From Nemertoderma westbladi (Eukaryota > Xenacoelomorpha > Nemertodermatida > Nemertodermatidae): a stretch of DNA of 24,936 bases. A program made the position numbers and the translations under genes. The notes beneath the pieces are model-generated. The model did not search any database and was not told the origin of the DNA. It saw nothing but the letters and a program-made list of their open reading frames with translations. The stretch is from NCBI GenBank assembly GCA_032718475.1, contig JAUCBJ010007405.1, positions 1-24,936 of the forward strand, given 5' to 3'. Position 1 is the first letter of the stretch. Every line of letters starts with the position of its first letter. Positions 1 to 7,885 of the stretch are shown one piece after another.

Positions 1-1
1 T

Positions 2-705
2 GTACATGGGTGCATAGACGGTTTTAGTAGAAAAGTATTATGGCTAACGGTACTACGGTCTAACAACTCTCCGGATGTCATTGCATCCTTGTATCTTACA
101 GCGATAGAAAAATTTGGCTATCCGAAAAAACTCATAAGTGATTTAGGAACGGAGAATGGTATTTCCGCTGGTATACAATCATATCTAAGACAAGAAATGG
201 ACTCACATAGGTACGTGACCTCACAGCGCAACCAGAGAATTGAGGCATGGTGGTCTCAGTTTTCAAAAAGTCGGTCGTCTTGGTGGCGCAACTACGGTAC
301 TTTGGGTCCATAGAGTCTGATAATACGATTGATTTAACTTGCGATCTGTCGAAAGAATGCCTATGGTATTGCTTTTCGGGACTGATTCAACAAGATTTAG
401 ATTATGTAAAGTTCCATTGGAACACCCACTTTATCCGTAAGTCACAATACAGCAAGGTGAATGGCCGACCGGACAGCCTTTACTTTCTATCAGACTCTAA
501 CTTTGGAACAGAAATTTCACAAGACGATCTGCAGTACTTGAAGACGAATGTGGTGAATCATAGTGTGGCTTCTATATATCAAGAGTACTTTGAAGACACA
601 GCTAATGCTTTAGGTCTACATTTTCCTGAGAATGCAGCCACAGCTCTCCGCAATTATGAGACTCTTATGAACGTCGCTAAGTGGGGTCTGCCAATACGCC
701 AGTAA
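2..705 (+). pseudogene. integrase-like DDE protein, 5' truncated by window edge, frameshifted
   Basis: This is an rve/DDE-type integrase core of the eukaryotic transposon-associated kind. The frame is open from the left edge. It carries GCIDGFSRKV (first acidic residue), SDLGTENG (second) and NQRIEAWWS (third), with 33 residues between the last two acids. After SWWRN this frame stops at 311-313. The next part of the family, including ECLWYCF, QQDLDYVKFHWNTH and GRPDSLYFL, continues one frame over to a stop at 703-705. The break therefore lies near 290-300. An AATAAA signal sits at 743-748, just past the stop. The family moves DNA by cutting and strand transfer in the nucleus; this copy is probably dead unless the shift is a sequencing error. 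IS3-related eukaryotic transposons are a possible home, but I could not test that. The N-terminus lies outside the window. Confidence 0.72.
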
Positions 706-742
706 CGGGATGCTTAAAAATTAAAAACTACTTATAAATGTC

Positions 743-748
743 AATAAA
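743..748 (+). promoter_or_regulatory. poly(A) signal AATAAA after the integrase frame
   Basis: A canonical hexamer lies 38 bases past the integrase stop in AT-rich DNA. The position fits a 3' end, but the hexamer is common in such sequence. Confidence 0.35.
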
Positions 749-835
749 TTAATATACATTGTTATTTGGATATGTATATGTTCAGTTTAATATAATTCTG
801 TTTATTAGAAATTTATACCTAGGTGGTGTTCCCCC

Positions 836-975
836 GTCCAGATAGGGGGTGGGGGGGGGGGGGGGGGGGGAACTAAACGCAATAAAAATTCAACCTCTCC
901 AGGGGAAATTCGACGCAAATAACAGATGATTACTCTCAAAAATAAACTGTAACCTGTTCTATTGTGTTTAGTTTA
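836..975 (+). repeat. poly-G interspersed repeat, copy 1
   Basis: The order is CCAGATAGGG, a G20 run at 851-870, ACGCAATAAAAATTCA, CTCTCCAGGGGAAATTCGAC, GCAAATAACAG and CTGTAACCTGTTCTATTG. The same order, with the same G run, recurs at 21558-21700. A shorter relative without the long G run lies at 14415-14487. The poly-G is therefore part of the element and not an independent microsatellite. No coding capacity is visible. Confidence 0.75.
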
Positions 976-1420
976 TCGTTTTGGGTAAAATATCGTGCCA
1001 CTGTAACCTGCTCCTTTCCCTATATTGAGAAGCGGGTTTTGCGTCCAGCCCCCCCCCCCCCCCTGTCTCCCACTGGTAATCAATTTTGCATTTGAATTTT
1101 ACCCCCCCCCCCCCCCCATCTGAAAACCTGGACCCATGTGAACAATCCCAGAGTGCCCATGCAGAGAGGACACGGGCCGGGTCAGCCCGTGGGCCGGGCT
1201 TGGGACGCATAATATTGGAAAGCCCGCTATTGTTGAATAATTTTCACAAAATAAAATTAAATATATAGTTGATTTTCATGTAACTAGGTTTGTTTCATGA
1301 TTTATTTTTGTCTTTGTTTAACTTTGTAATGTACCTACAAAGAGCTTTTATACCATCTGGCTCCTATATGGCTTGCGTGAAATAGTTACAGCAACCCCCC
1401 TCCCCCCCCCCCCCCCCCCG
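976..1420. repeat. poly-C rich repeat cluster
   Basis: Three C runs occur at 1049-1063 (15), 1102-1117 (16) and 1402-1419 (18). The first is followed, on the minus strand, by CTGGACGCAAAA, which resembles the start of the poly-G repeat. It therefore looks like an inverted relative. CTGTAACCTG at 1001-1010 is shared with the satellite spacer near 10.5 kb. Short open frames here come from the homopolymers. The stretch from 1420 to 1652 is plain AT-rich sequence. Confidence 0.5.
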
Positions 1421-1652
1421 CGCTAAAATAAAATACATGTCAGTCTGTCATTGGTAACAGTAACAGTCTCATATACTGGATATTATGTTTCCTATCAGGA
1501 CATTTATGATTAATAGTGATTATTAACAATTAAACAATTATAAAAAACAACAATTTAGAAACAAATTTTCTAAAAATTTAACTAAACGGTAAAATAATGT
1601 TTAACAAAATCTAAAACTTTTCTAAAGCATATAAAAGCTTACATTTAAAAAT

Positions 1653-3677
1653 TCAGGGCCGGCCGAAGGTTTGACCTTTACAATAAGCTAACAAAAATAT
1701 GCGATCAAATTCATATTGCGCAGACATATGAACAACAGGAAATGTGATTTGGCGGCTACAAGCAGAAACTATGGGAAAACAAACACTATGAGCAGGATTT
1801 CGTTCTAAACATTCATGATCAAAGAATATGGATACTGTAAAGGGATCATTATTCAGTGGCTTATGTCTCTGCCCAGTTAGCCAACCAAGTAAACCCGCGG
1901 GAGTAAGATCAGCAGTAACCGTCTGCAAATTATCATCATCGCCCATAATAACTTCGCTATCGGCATCTTTAAACTTTTTGTCTTCTAGGTTAAGCACAAA
2001 ATCCTGGAAGTTATCCATAATTGATTCCTCATCACGCTTACGTCGCGAAATATCAGAGTAATTTGGTTCCACTATCGAAAGAATATAATTAGCGTCAATA
2101 TCAGTGTAGCTACCATCATGAGGTATTACAAACAGGCATCTACATAACTCTATGTTTGTTTGAATAATAGACTTGAATCCGTACAAATCTAAACCTTTGA
2201 CAAATTCTTCTAAGTACAGGCGCCTCCTCGATAATAAACTTATGGATATTGTATCCTTTATCGCTATCAAGTTATTTTGGTTAATTATCCCAGTATACCC
2301 ATGCTCTCTCACCAAATCGCCACAATCATCAGGAAAATCTTCAATATTTTTAAGAAGATCATTATCGATAGGGGATAATAATTTGGCTCTATCAAATGAC
2401 TTTATGTTACAGTTGGCACTATCGAGTAGGTCATAACAAGAACCATGCAGAAACTTGGGTGCGGGGCCACCTTGAACCAAACTCGTTGCAACAATTTCAC
2501 CAGCAGCTTCAAAATTTCCATTCTGCACATTCAGCATAGAGTCCACCGGCACTCCGTTCGGAAACAAATGTTTTCCCAATTCGGCAATAGTATGCGCTAA
2601 AAATTCTTTGGCAATGGCGCCGCTGTCAATACCATCTTCGCCAATCATCTTGACAGTCAAGCGTTGTTTTGCGGGGTTTTTTATTCTTTCACGTTTCCAC
2701 AACTCTAATATCCGATAAACTGGAGACCCCCGCCGTAGCACTAAATAGAATTGGCTAGAGTTATCAACTACAGTCGAGATAGAGGATAACAGTTGCGGTA
2801 TGCTCTCATACAGGGGTATGTGTGCTGGCAAAGCGTTCTCCATTAACAAAAAATGTAATTGGTCATCCAGACTTGGACTATTATCAACTGTCTCTAGAAC
2901 AAGATTGGAAATTTCATCACGACCCCTTAAATCGATTACCGGTATTTCAGGTATGTTGTTCGATTCATTAGATATTGGGGCAATCATTTCAATTTCATTA
3001 AATAGCGGCTCAAGATTCTCTTTCCCATCGTCTAAATCAGACAGGTCGAGTATTCTATTTTTACAACGTTTACGCGGTGGTGAACTATCACTGTCTGTAT
3101 CACCATTAGAGGGCTGCTGGGACTTTGCTAAATCGTCATCGGTACAAAGATAAAGGACTATGCGCTTATACTGCTTGCCAATATTGTTCTTGAACGATTT
3201 CAAAATAAAGGGGGTTGATGTTCCTGGAATAATTTTCGATATTTCGCCATTGTCTAAGCACAGGCAATAAATCTTCCTTGAGTTAAAACAGTTTGGATTA
3301 TAGACTTTCCACTTTTCTAATGCTTTACTAAGTATCTCTTCATATCCATCCGATTCCGACACCCGCAAAGGTAGTCGTTTACCTCGTTTCGGTTTTAACT
3401 GTTCTGACATATCACACCACTCAAATAAACCAATTGTGATAACTACATCGGAAGACGGCTTTGGCTTAGAAACAGTTTGTTTCCATTGCTTACCCTTTGC
3501 AGTCACATAATCATTTAATGACAGCACATGGGCTGGTCTTGGCGTAACGTTTTCACCACTAATACTCGAAGGATTATTAATAGCTGTACTCGGGGAATCA
3601 TAGTTCACGGGTGAACCACAGGATTTACAAAACATGTCTCCATCAACAAGATACTTTCCGCATTTCGTACAAAACAT
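1653..3677 (-). CDS. zinc-ribbon and HECT-domain E3 ubiquitin ligase, G2E3-like
   Basis: An intact single-exon frame of 674 residues. Residues 3-20 form a small zinc ribbon with two CxxC pairs (C3/C6, C17/C20). Residues about 76-180 (ending RIVLYLC) match the N-terminal module common in invertebrate and fish G2/M-phase HECT-like proteins. A basic patch (PRKRCKNR, 201-208) could be a nuclear signal. The HECT region spans about 310-674, with GEDGIDSGAIAKEFL at 346-360 and a C-lobe ending FGRP. C640 (SACS), followed by FPVV and YEFDRIF, aligns with the thioester-forming catalytic cysteine. It would take ubiquitin from an E2 and pass it to substrate lysines. The ATG has A at -3. It is convergent with the integrase remnant, and such single-exon HECT genes are often multicopy. 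Whether this is a host gene or transposon cargo is open. Confidence 0.85.
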   Translation of the reverse strand: MFCTKCGKYLVDGDMFCKSCGSPVNYDSPSTAINNPSSISGENVTPRPAHVLSLNDYVTAKGKQWKQTVSKPKPSSDVVITIGLFEWCDMSEQLKPKRGKRLPLRVSESDGYEEILSKALEKWKVYNPNCFNSRKIYCLCLDNGEISKIIPGTSTPFILKSFKNNIGKQYKRIVLYLCTDDDLAKSQQPSNGDTDSDSSPPRKRCKNRILDLSDLDDGKENLEPLFNEIEMIAPISNESNNIPEIPVIDLRGRDEISNLVLETVDNSPSLDDQLHFLLMENALPAHIPLYESIPQLLSSISTVVDNSSQFYLVLRRGSPVYRILELWKRERIKNPAKQRLTVKMIGEDGIDSGAIAKEFLAHTIAELGKHLFPNGVPVDSMLNVQNGNFEAAGEIVATSLVQGGPAPKFLHGSCYDLLDSANCNIKSFDRAKLLSPIDNDLLKNIEDFPDDCGDLVREHGYTGIINQNNLIAIKDTISISLLSRRRLYLEEFVKGLDLYGFKSIIQTNIELCRCLFVIPHDGSYTDIDANYILSIVEPNYSDISRRKRDEESIMDNFQDFVLNLEDKKFKDADSEVIMGDDDNLQTVTADLTPAGLLGWLTGQRHKPLNNDPFTVSIFFDHECLERNPAHSVCFPIVSACSRQITFPVVHMSAQYEFDRIFLLAYCKGQTFGRP

Positions 3678-4320
3678 TTTCCTTCATTTACAAGGAAAGC
3701 AAGAATACAAGGAAGAACAGCTTAACATGTTAACAGTAACAGTCCTATATCTAGGCCTAGGTACCATACCTAATCATTACCGAATTATGTCTAACCTAAC
3801 TGTATTACAGTACTGCAGTATTAACCAAACAGACTTAATACCTACTACTGTACTATAGTTACAGTAGGCTACTCCAGCACTCTGCTGCTCTGGTACGTAC
3901 TAGAGCGCAGTCCGCTCCGTTACTACCTATTTTCTAATCCCTAATCAATCTATCAATACAGGTTCCGGCATCCAACAGTTCAAGCAAGATGATAGGGCTG
4001 TAAGGGCCTAATCCAGTAATCTCTGAATCTAGTTCATAGTTAGCTCTGTCATCTGTATGTCTGTAGCTACATATAGTCATGGTACACTGGTACTGGTACA
4101 TGTCAAGGTACATGTAGGCCTAGTCCTTAGATACTGGGATATTACCGAACCGGTACCGGTGAGTACATCAGTACTCTATACTGCAGTACGTAATGAGGTA
4201 CCGGTATCGCAGTATCTACAGGGTTACAGCTTAATTAATGTAACTCCACAACATGCAACTCTCTGACTTTTACAGCTTTCTGACTTCAACTTTCTGACTA
4301 ATACTTTTTTATATTTTAAT
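3678..4320. other. upstream region of the HECT gene, no gene seen
   Basis: No coding signal is recognised. From 4080 to 4215 the sequence is rich in GGTAC and related palindromes, including GGTACCGGTA at 4197-4206. That decamer recurs at 24581-24590. The segment would hold the promoter of the HECT gene, but no TATA box or initiator is convincing. Confidence 0.5.
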
Positions 4321-4653
4321 TTCTGCACTGGCTTCTTTGTATTTTGCCCTGCTCTTTGTTTTCTGCCCTGGCTTCTTTGTATTTTGCCCTGCTCTTTGTT
4401 TTCTGCCCTGGCTTCTTTGTATTTTGCCCTGCTCTTTGTTTTCTGCCCTGGCTTCTTTGTATTTTGCCCTGCTCTTTGTTTTCTGCCCTGGCTTCTTTGT
4501 ATTTTGCCCTGCTCTTTGTTTTCTGCCCTGGCTTCTTTGTATTTTGCCCTGCTCTTTGTTTTCTGCCCTGGCTTCTTTTTATTTTGCCCTGCTCTTTGTT
4601 TTCTGCCCTGGCTTCTTTTTATTTTGCCCTGCTCTTTTATTTCCTGCCCTGGC
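4321..4653. repeat. 40-bp minisatellite, eight units plus a partial
   Basis: Units begin at 4321, 4361, 4401, 4441, 4481, 4521, 4561 and 4601, each built on TTCTGCCCTGGCTTCTTTGT followed by ATTTTGCCCTGCTCTTTGTT. Several units are identical. The last two carry CTTTTT in place of CTTTGT. Forty is not a multiple of three and the unit has almost no stops, so every + frame reads as repeated Leu/Phe/Cys peptides. These are by-products. On the minus strand the array supplies the end of the WD40 gene. Confidence 0.95.
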
Positions 4654-5443
4654 AGTTGTGGGCCACCGTACCCCAGTTACAGAATTTAGAATATAAATCA
4701 ACCCGGTGTTCCACCCAACAGCAGCGATTCTGGATCCGTTCGGACTCAATACGATCCCCCGGACCTCAGGAGTTGCTTCCTGTCTCCACAAGGTCTCCCC
4801 TGTACCAACAACGAAGCGATGGATCCCACCTCCCTCATCTACCGACACCACTGACTCCCCATCCGGACCCCAACCCAGACTGTAGACCCCCCCACTGTGC
4901 CCCCGGTATTGGTACAAAGGCTCCTGGGTTCCGGTCACCCAAACTTTTACTGTTCTATCCCGCGAACAGCTGGCCAACCGGGACCCATTTGAGTCGAACC
5001 GAATACATTTAACCGACCCAGAATGCCCCTCCCAGTTCGTAACCTTATAGTTCCTACCAGTTATTGATATAATAGAAATCCCCCCGTCGTACCCACAAGT
5101 TGCAATGACGTCCCGGTTGGAGGGATTTATATCTATTCCCAACCTACCTTCATACTCCCCCCCCACCAACCACGAACTCCTCCCCCGGTACCTCCACTAC
5201 GACCCTCCAACCGGTCGCTTCCCGCTCCCAGACAGTCACCGACCCCGCCACCCAGGTTCCCGAGGCAACGCGGTTCCCGTCCGAAGAAACCGCGACTCTC
5301 CAGTAATCGTTAGAACCTCCGGATCGCGGTAGATCTTCCTTTTCGTAGAGAGTTGTTGAGTTTATGATACAGGCGAGGTAGCCAGACACAAAGACAACCT
5401 CCTCGGTACCCGGGATCATTTTGAGTTCCGTGATCGGCTCCAT
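4579..5443 (-). CDS. WD40-repeat protein, frameshifted in a G8 run, basic C-terminal tail
   Basis: The ATG is at 5443. The first frame gives MEPITELKMIP and a blade ending GSVTVWE, then stops soon after a run of eight G (5157-5164 on the + strand, as C). Directly past the run, a frame one base over carries more WD40 blades: DVIATCGYDGGISI, then GHSGSVKCIRF to DRTVKVW, then GHSGGVYSLGW, then VLSPNGSRIAAVGW. One base more or fewer in the run gives a single frame of about 288 residues. About six blade-like units are visible, so a seventh may be missing. The final 22 or so residues (AGQNKKKPGQKTKSRAK end) are Lys/Arg-rich and partly encoded by the minisatellite. WD40 propellers act as protein-binding scaffolds; no partner can be named. 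The break may be real or a homopolymer sequencing error. Confidence 0.75.
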
Positions 5444-6120
5444 TGTTAGGGGGATTATTGAATCTAAAAGATAAAATAAAGTAAATTGCCGCTAAATTGC
5501 TAAAGTACTAATAAGTATTACAGCGCTAGTAATTGTTATTAGATAGTCAGCGTAGCCAGTAATTATTTACTAGCTGTTTTTATTTATTCGGTTTGTATAA
5601 ACGATCAATATAATATTTAATTTATTTTTAATGTTACAGTAAAACAAAGTGTTCTAGAACCTTAATTGATAACGAACTTGTTCTAGGAGATTAAAAAGTA
5701 GCGACAACTAGTTAGTTTAAATAATTTATGTTTTTTTTAAATAAAATGTTCTAGAACAAAATAAATATGTTCTAGAACATGAATATTGAACATCCAGTAT
5801 TTGTGCTACATACCGTAGTTAGTATAAGGTTTGGTATTTAATAAATATACGGAAGAAAACCTTTTCAAACTAAAATTTATTTAGTTTATTTTGCAGGAAT
5901 AACAAACCGACATAAAAAGGTTCCGCTACGCTACAGTCGGCTCCGCGGACCTCCGCTGCGCTCCACTCCAGCCCTCTCTCTGGCGGGATTGTATTTATCG
6001 GGCGGGATTCCCCGCACCTCCCGACTTTATGGGGGATTGTTTTACTTGTTAGTTTAAGGTTTATTGTTTGTGGTCGACTGGCTTGGGTTACATTGATGGT
6101 TTCTAGAATGTCAGATTGTC
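5444..6120. other. AT-rich upstream region of the WD40 gene
   Basis: No gene is seen. It holds part of the TGTTCTAGAACA palindrome cluster. A small GC-rich island at 5918-6030 has internal echoes such as CCGCTACGCTAC and CCGCTGCGCTCC. Confidence 0.5.
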
Positions 6121-6230
6121 TATTTACCGGTTCTACTTCGCCCTGTCGACACCCCCTGCCATTATTTAACCATTAATTTGTTGGTGAATGTTCTAGAACA
6201 TTAGTAGGTATTTTTGCAAGGTAGGGTAGA
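6120..6230 (+). repeat. interspersed repeat related to the 17.9-18.3 kb hairpin
   Basis: CTACTTCGCCCTGTCGACAC, then TTGGTGAATGTTCTAGAACA and TTAGTAGGTA, match the reverse complement of 18165-18265 (CTACTTCGCTCTGTCGACAC, then TTGGTGAAAGTTCTACAACA and TTAGTAGATA). Confidence 0.55.
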
Positions 6231-6265
6231 TAGTATATATATTATAAAAATACAAAATATATTTT

Positions 6266-6720
6266 ATTCTTAAATTATTACTTTTTTGCTCGAATATACC
6301 CCAAAATCGGGAGAAAAAGTTTCACTTTTTTCCCTGGGGAAAAAAGTAAAATAAAATATTTTTGTTTGAATTTCTTAAATTTTATTACATGCGTTGAAAG
6401 AGAATCGAAGCAGAAAATGTTTGCAAGTAATTTGACCAAAATCCATTCAAACACTCAAAAGTTATTGCAACTTTAGTGTCTGAAAGACTAACACCAAAAC
6501 GGAACTCAATATCCATTATTTTGTAACGCTATATGTTTTATTAAAGAATTAAGCAACAACAAAACTAAGAATATAATTACGTATTACATGGGAAAAAAGT
6601 GGAACATTTTTTTCCAATATTCTCTCGACCCTTTATTAACCTCGCTGACGCTCGGTAAATAAAATGCCTCGAGAATAGTGAAAAAAAGTTCTACTTTTTC
6701 TCCCATGTAATAAATAATTA
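6266..6720. repeat. hairpin repeat family A, copy 1
   Basis: Begins ATTCTTAAATTATTAC and ends ATGTAATAAATAATTA. It shares TCGAATATACCCCAAAATCG, CAACTTTAGTGTCTG, CAAAACGGAACTCAATATCC and TTTTATTAAAGAATTAAGCA with 23271-23904. The last part (6583-6711) is a long imperfect hairpin: ATTACATGGG pairs with CCCATGTAAT, ATTCTC with GAGAAT, and TTATTAACC with GGTAAATAA around a CTCGCTGACGCTCG loop. It encodes no protein, so it resembles a MITE-type non-autonomous element. Confidence 0.75.
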
Positions 6721-7115
6721 TTATTTGTTGTATACAAGTCACTTTTTAGTCAAAGTCGTTTATCAAGTTTAACATAAAAATAGCACTTTTTCTGCCAACA
6801 CAAAAAGTAATGTTTCCATGACATTAATTATAATATTGCATTTAAATAGATAATAGATTAAATATCTAATATCTATAATAATAGCTAGTTTTTGCTAATT
6901 TTTTTATAAATGTTCTAGAACAAGTGTTGGTTATCAATTTTGATAAATATTTTTGTTCTTGAACACATTTTTTTTTCTAGAACATTTTTTTGGAAAAAAA
7001 ATACCTTACTACTGTCAGAAGGTCAAATATTTGTTCTAGAATAAAAACCTCATGATAAAGGCCTATTTATATGAAAAAAATAGGTTAAACTACGGGTACC
7101 CAGGGTGTTATAGTA

Positions 7116-7223
7116 ATGCCCGTGCCGTATTTAACTATGGAAGAAGCTTCGGTGGACGATATTTATGCTGAAATAGGTCCAGATAAAAGTGAGAGAAGAC
7201 TTACAAAAAATAAAACGACGTAA
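7116..7223 (+). CDS. possible short ORF or first coding exon
   Basis: A 35-codon frame starts ATGCCCGTG, with a second in-frame ATG at 7137 opening MEEASVDDIYAEIG. The stop at 7221-7223 overlaps a consensus splice donor (GTAAGT, 7220-7225), so it could be a 5' exon. The composition (acidic then basic) looks protein-like. No homologue is recognised and no acceptor was found, and the donor sits at the edge of a hairpin repeat. This is a weak call. Confidence 0.2.
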   Translation: MPVPYLTMEEASVDDIYAEIGPDKSERRLTKNKTT

Positions 7224-7334
7224 GTGGTGGAAAAAAGTAACATTTTTTGCCTTGTTTTGCTTTCTTATTTGTCTCGCTAAGCTCGCCAAATAATATCGCG
7301 CGCCAAAAAAAGCCAACTTTTTTTGCCACCACTT
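7222..7334. repeat. hairpin repeat related in architecture to family A
   Basis: AAGTGGTGG with AAAAAAGT on the left faces ACTTTTTTTG and CCACCACTT on the right. An inner stem pairs TTATTTG with CAAATAA around TCTCGCTAAGCTCGC. The layout of A/T-rich arms, a short inner stem and a CGCT..GCTCG loop matches the hairpin at 6583-6711, although the outer arms differ. Confidence 0.65.
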
Positions 7335-7371
7335 GCACATTTGTAGATTTTAGAGGGAGGGGTCAATATGA

Positions 7372-7527
7372 CCCCCCCCCCCCCCCCCCCCCCCACCCGG
7401 TATTTGTACAGCATTTTATAGCCCGGTACTAATAGGGTTAAATGGTTACTTACTTTTTTTGTTAACATTATTACACCATAACCCTTAATACAACAACCAT
7501 TTTTAGGGGGTCGGAGCCCCCCCCCCC
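7372..7527. repeat. poly-C tracts
   Basis: C23 at 7372-7394 and C11 at 7517-7527. The first lies beside GAGGGAGGGGTCAATATGAC, so G-rich and C-rich halves can pair. Confidence 0.9.
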
Positions 7528-7739
7528 TAATTTTTTTCAAATTTCAATAAAATGCTACGAAATTTGGTATGATGATAGATCGACACCTTTTCTTACTGGT
7601 GGCCTGGCCGGATTTTTTAATTTATGAGCTATTTCGATACAACAAGCCGTTAAAAATCGTCTATTTCGCAATATTTAGCCACCTCTGTCGGCTTTATTTT
7701 TCGTCTTTGGAATGTTTGGATTGTTTCGATTGCTTGGTA

Positions 7740-7885
7740 GATAAAACAAATATTACGGTATTACGTTACGGTTTACGGCAAAATATAGAGTAATATTACG
7801 TTACGGTATTGAAAAAGCTATTACGTTACGGAAAAATATTGAGCTACGGTATTCCTGAAAAGATACCGTAACGTAACGTAATAAC
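7740..7885. repeat. cluster of TTACGTTACGG motifs in both orientations
   Basis: ATTACGTTACGG occurs near 7760, 7795 and 7820, and the inverse ACCGTAACGTAACGTAATA near 7865. Dense short repeats in both orientations resemble the subterminal binding sites of DNA transposons such as hAT. No transposase or clear ends are visible. Confidence 0.5.

Larger units (their letters stand above)
5650..7043. promoter_or_regulatory. cluster of TGTTCTAGAACA palindromes, heat-shock-element-like
   Basis: Perfect copies of the 12-bp palindrome begin at 5747, 5768, 6189 and 6911; the palindrome extends to 16 bp at 6187-6202. Close variants begin at 5650, 5679, 6954 (central TT), 6974 and 7032. The core GTTCTAGAAC matches the nTTCnnGAAn inverted pentamer pair bound by heat shock factor. 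The cluster lies on the 5' side of the WD40 gene. It could be regulatory, or it could simply be spread by repeats. Confidence 0.4.

Noticed and set aside
968-1268. Proline- and glycine-rich frames over the poly-C tracts
   Set aside because: Homopolymer translations with no other coding sign.
1828-3153. Plus-strand frames within the HECT gene
   Set aside because: Shadows of the minus-strand gene with no domain of their own.
4337-5012. Leu/Phe/Cys-rich frames on + through the 40-bp minisatellite
   Set aside because: All three frames are open because of the unit; the overlapping minus strand has the WD40 code.
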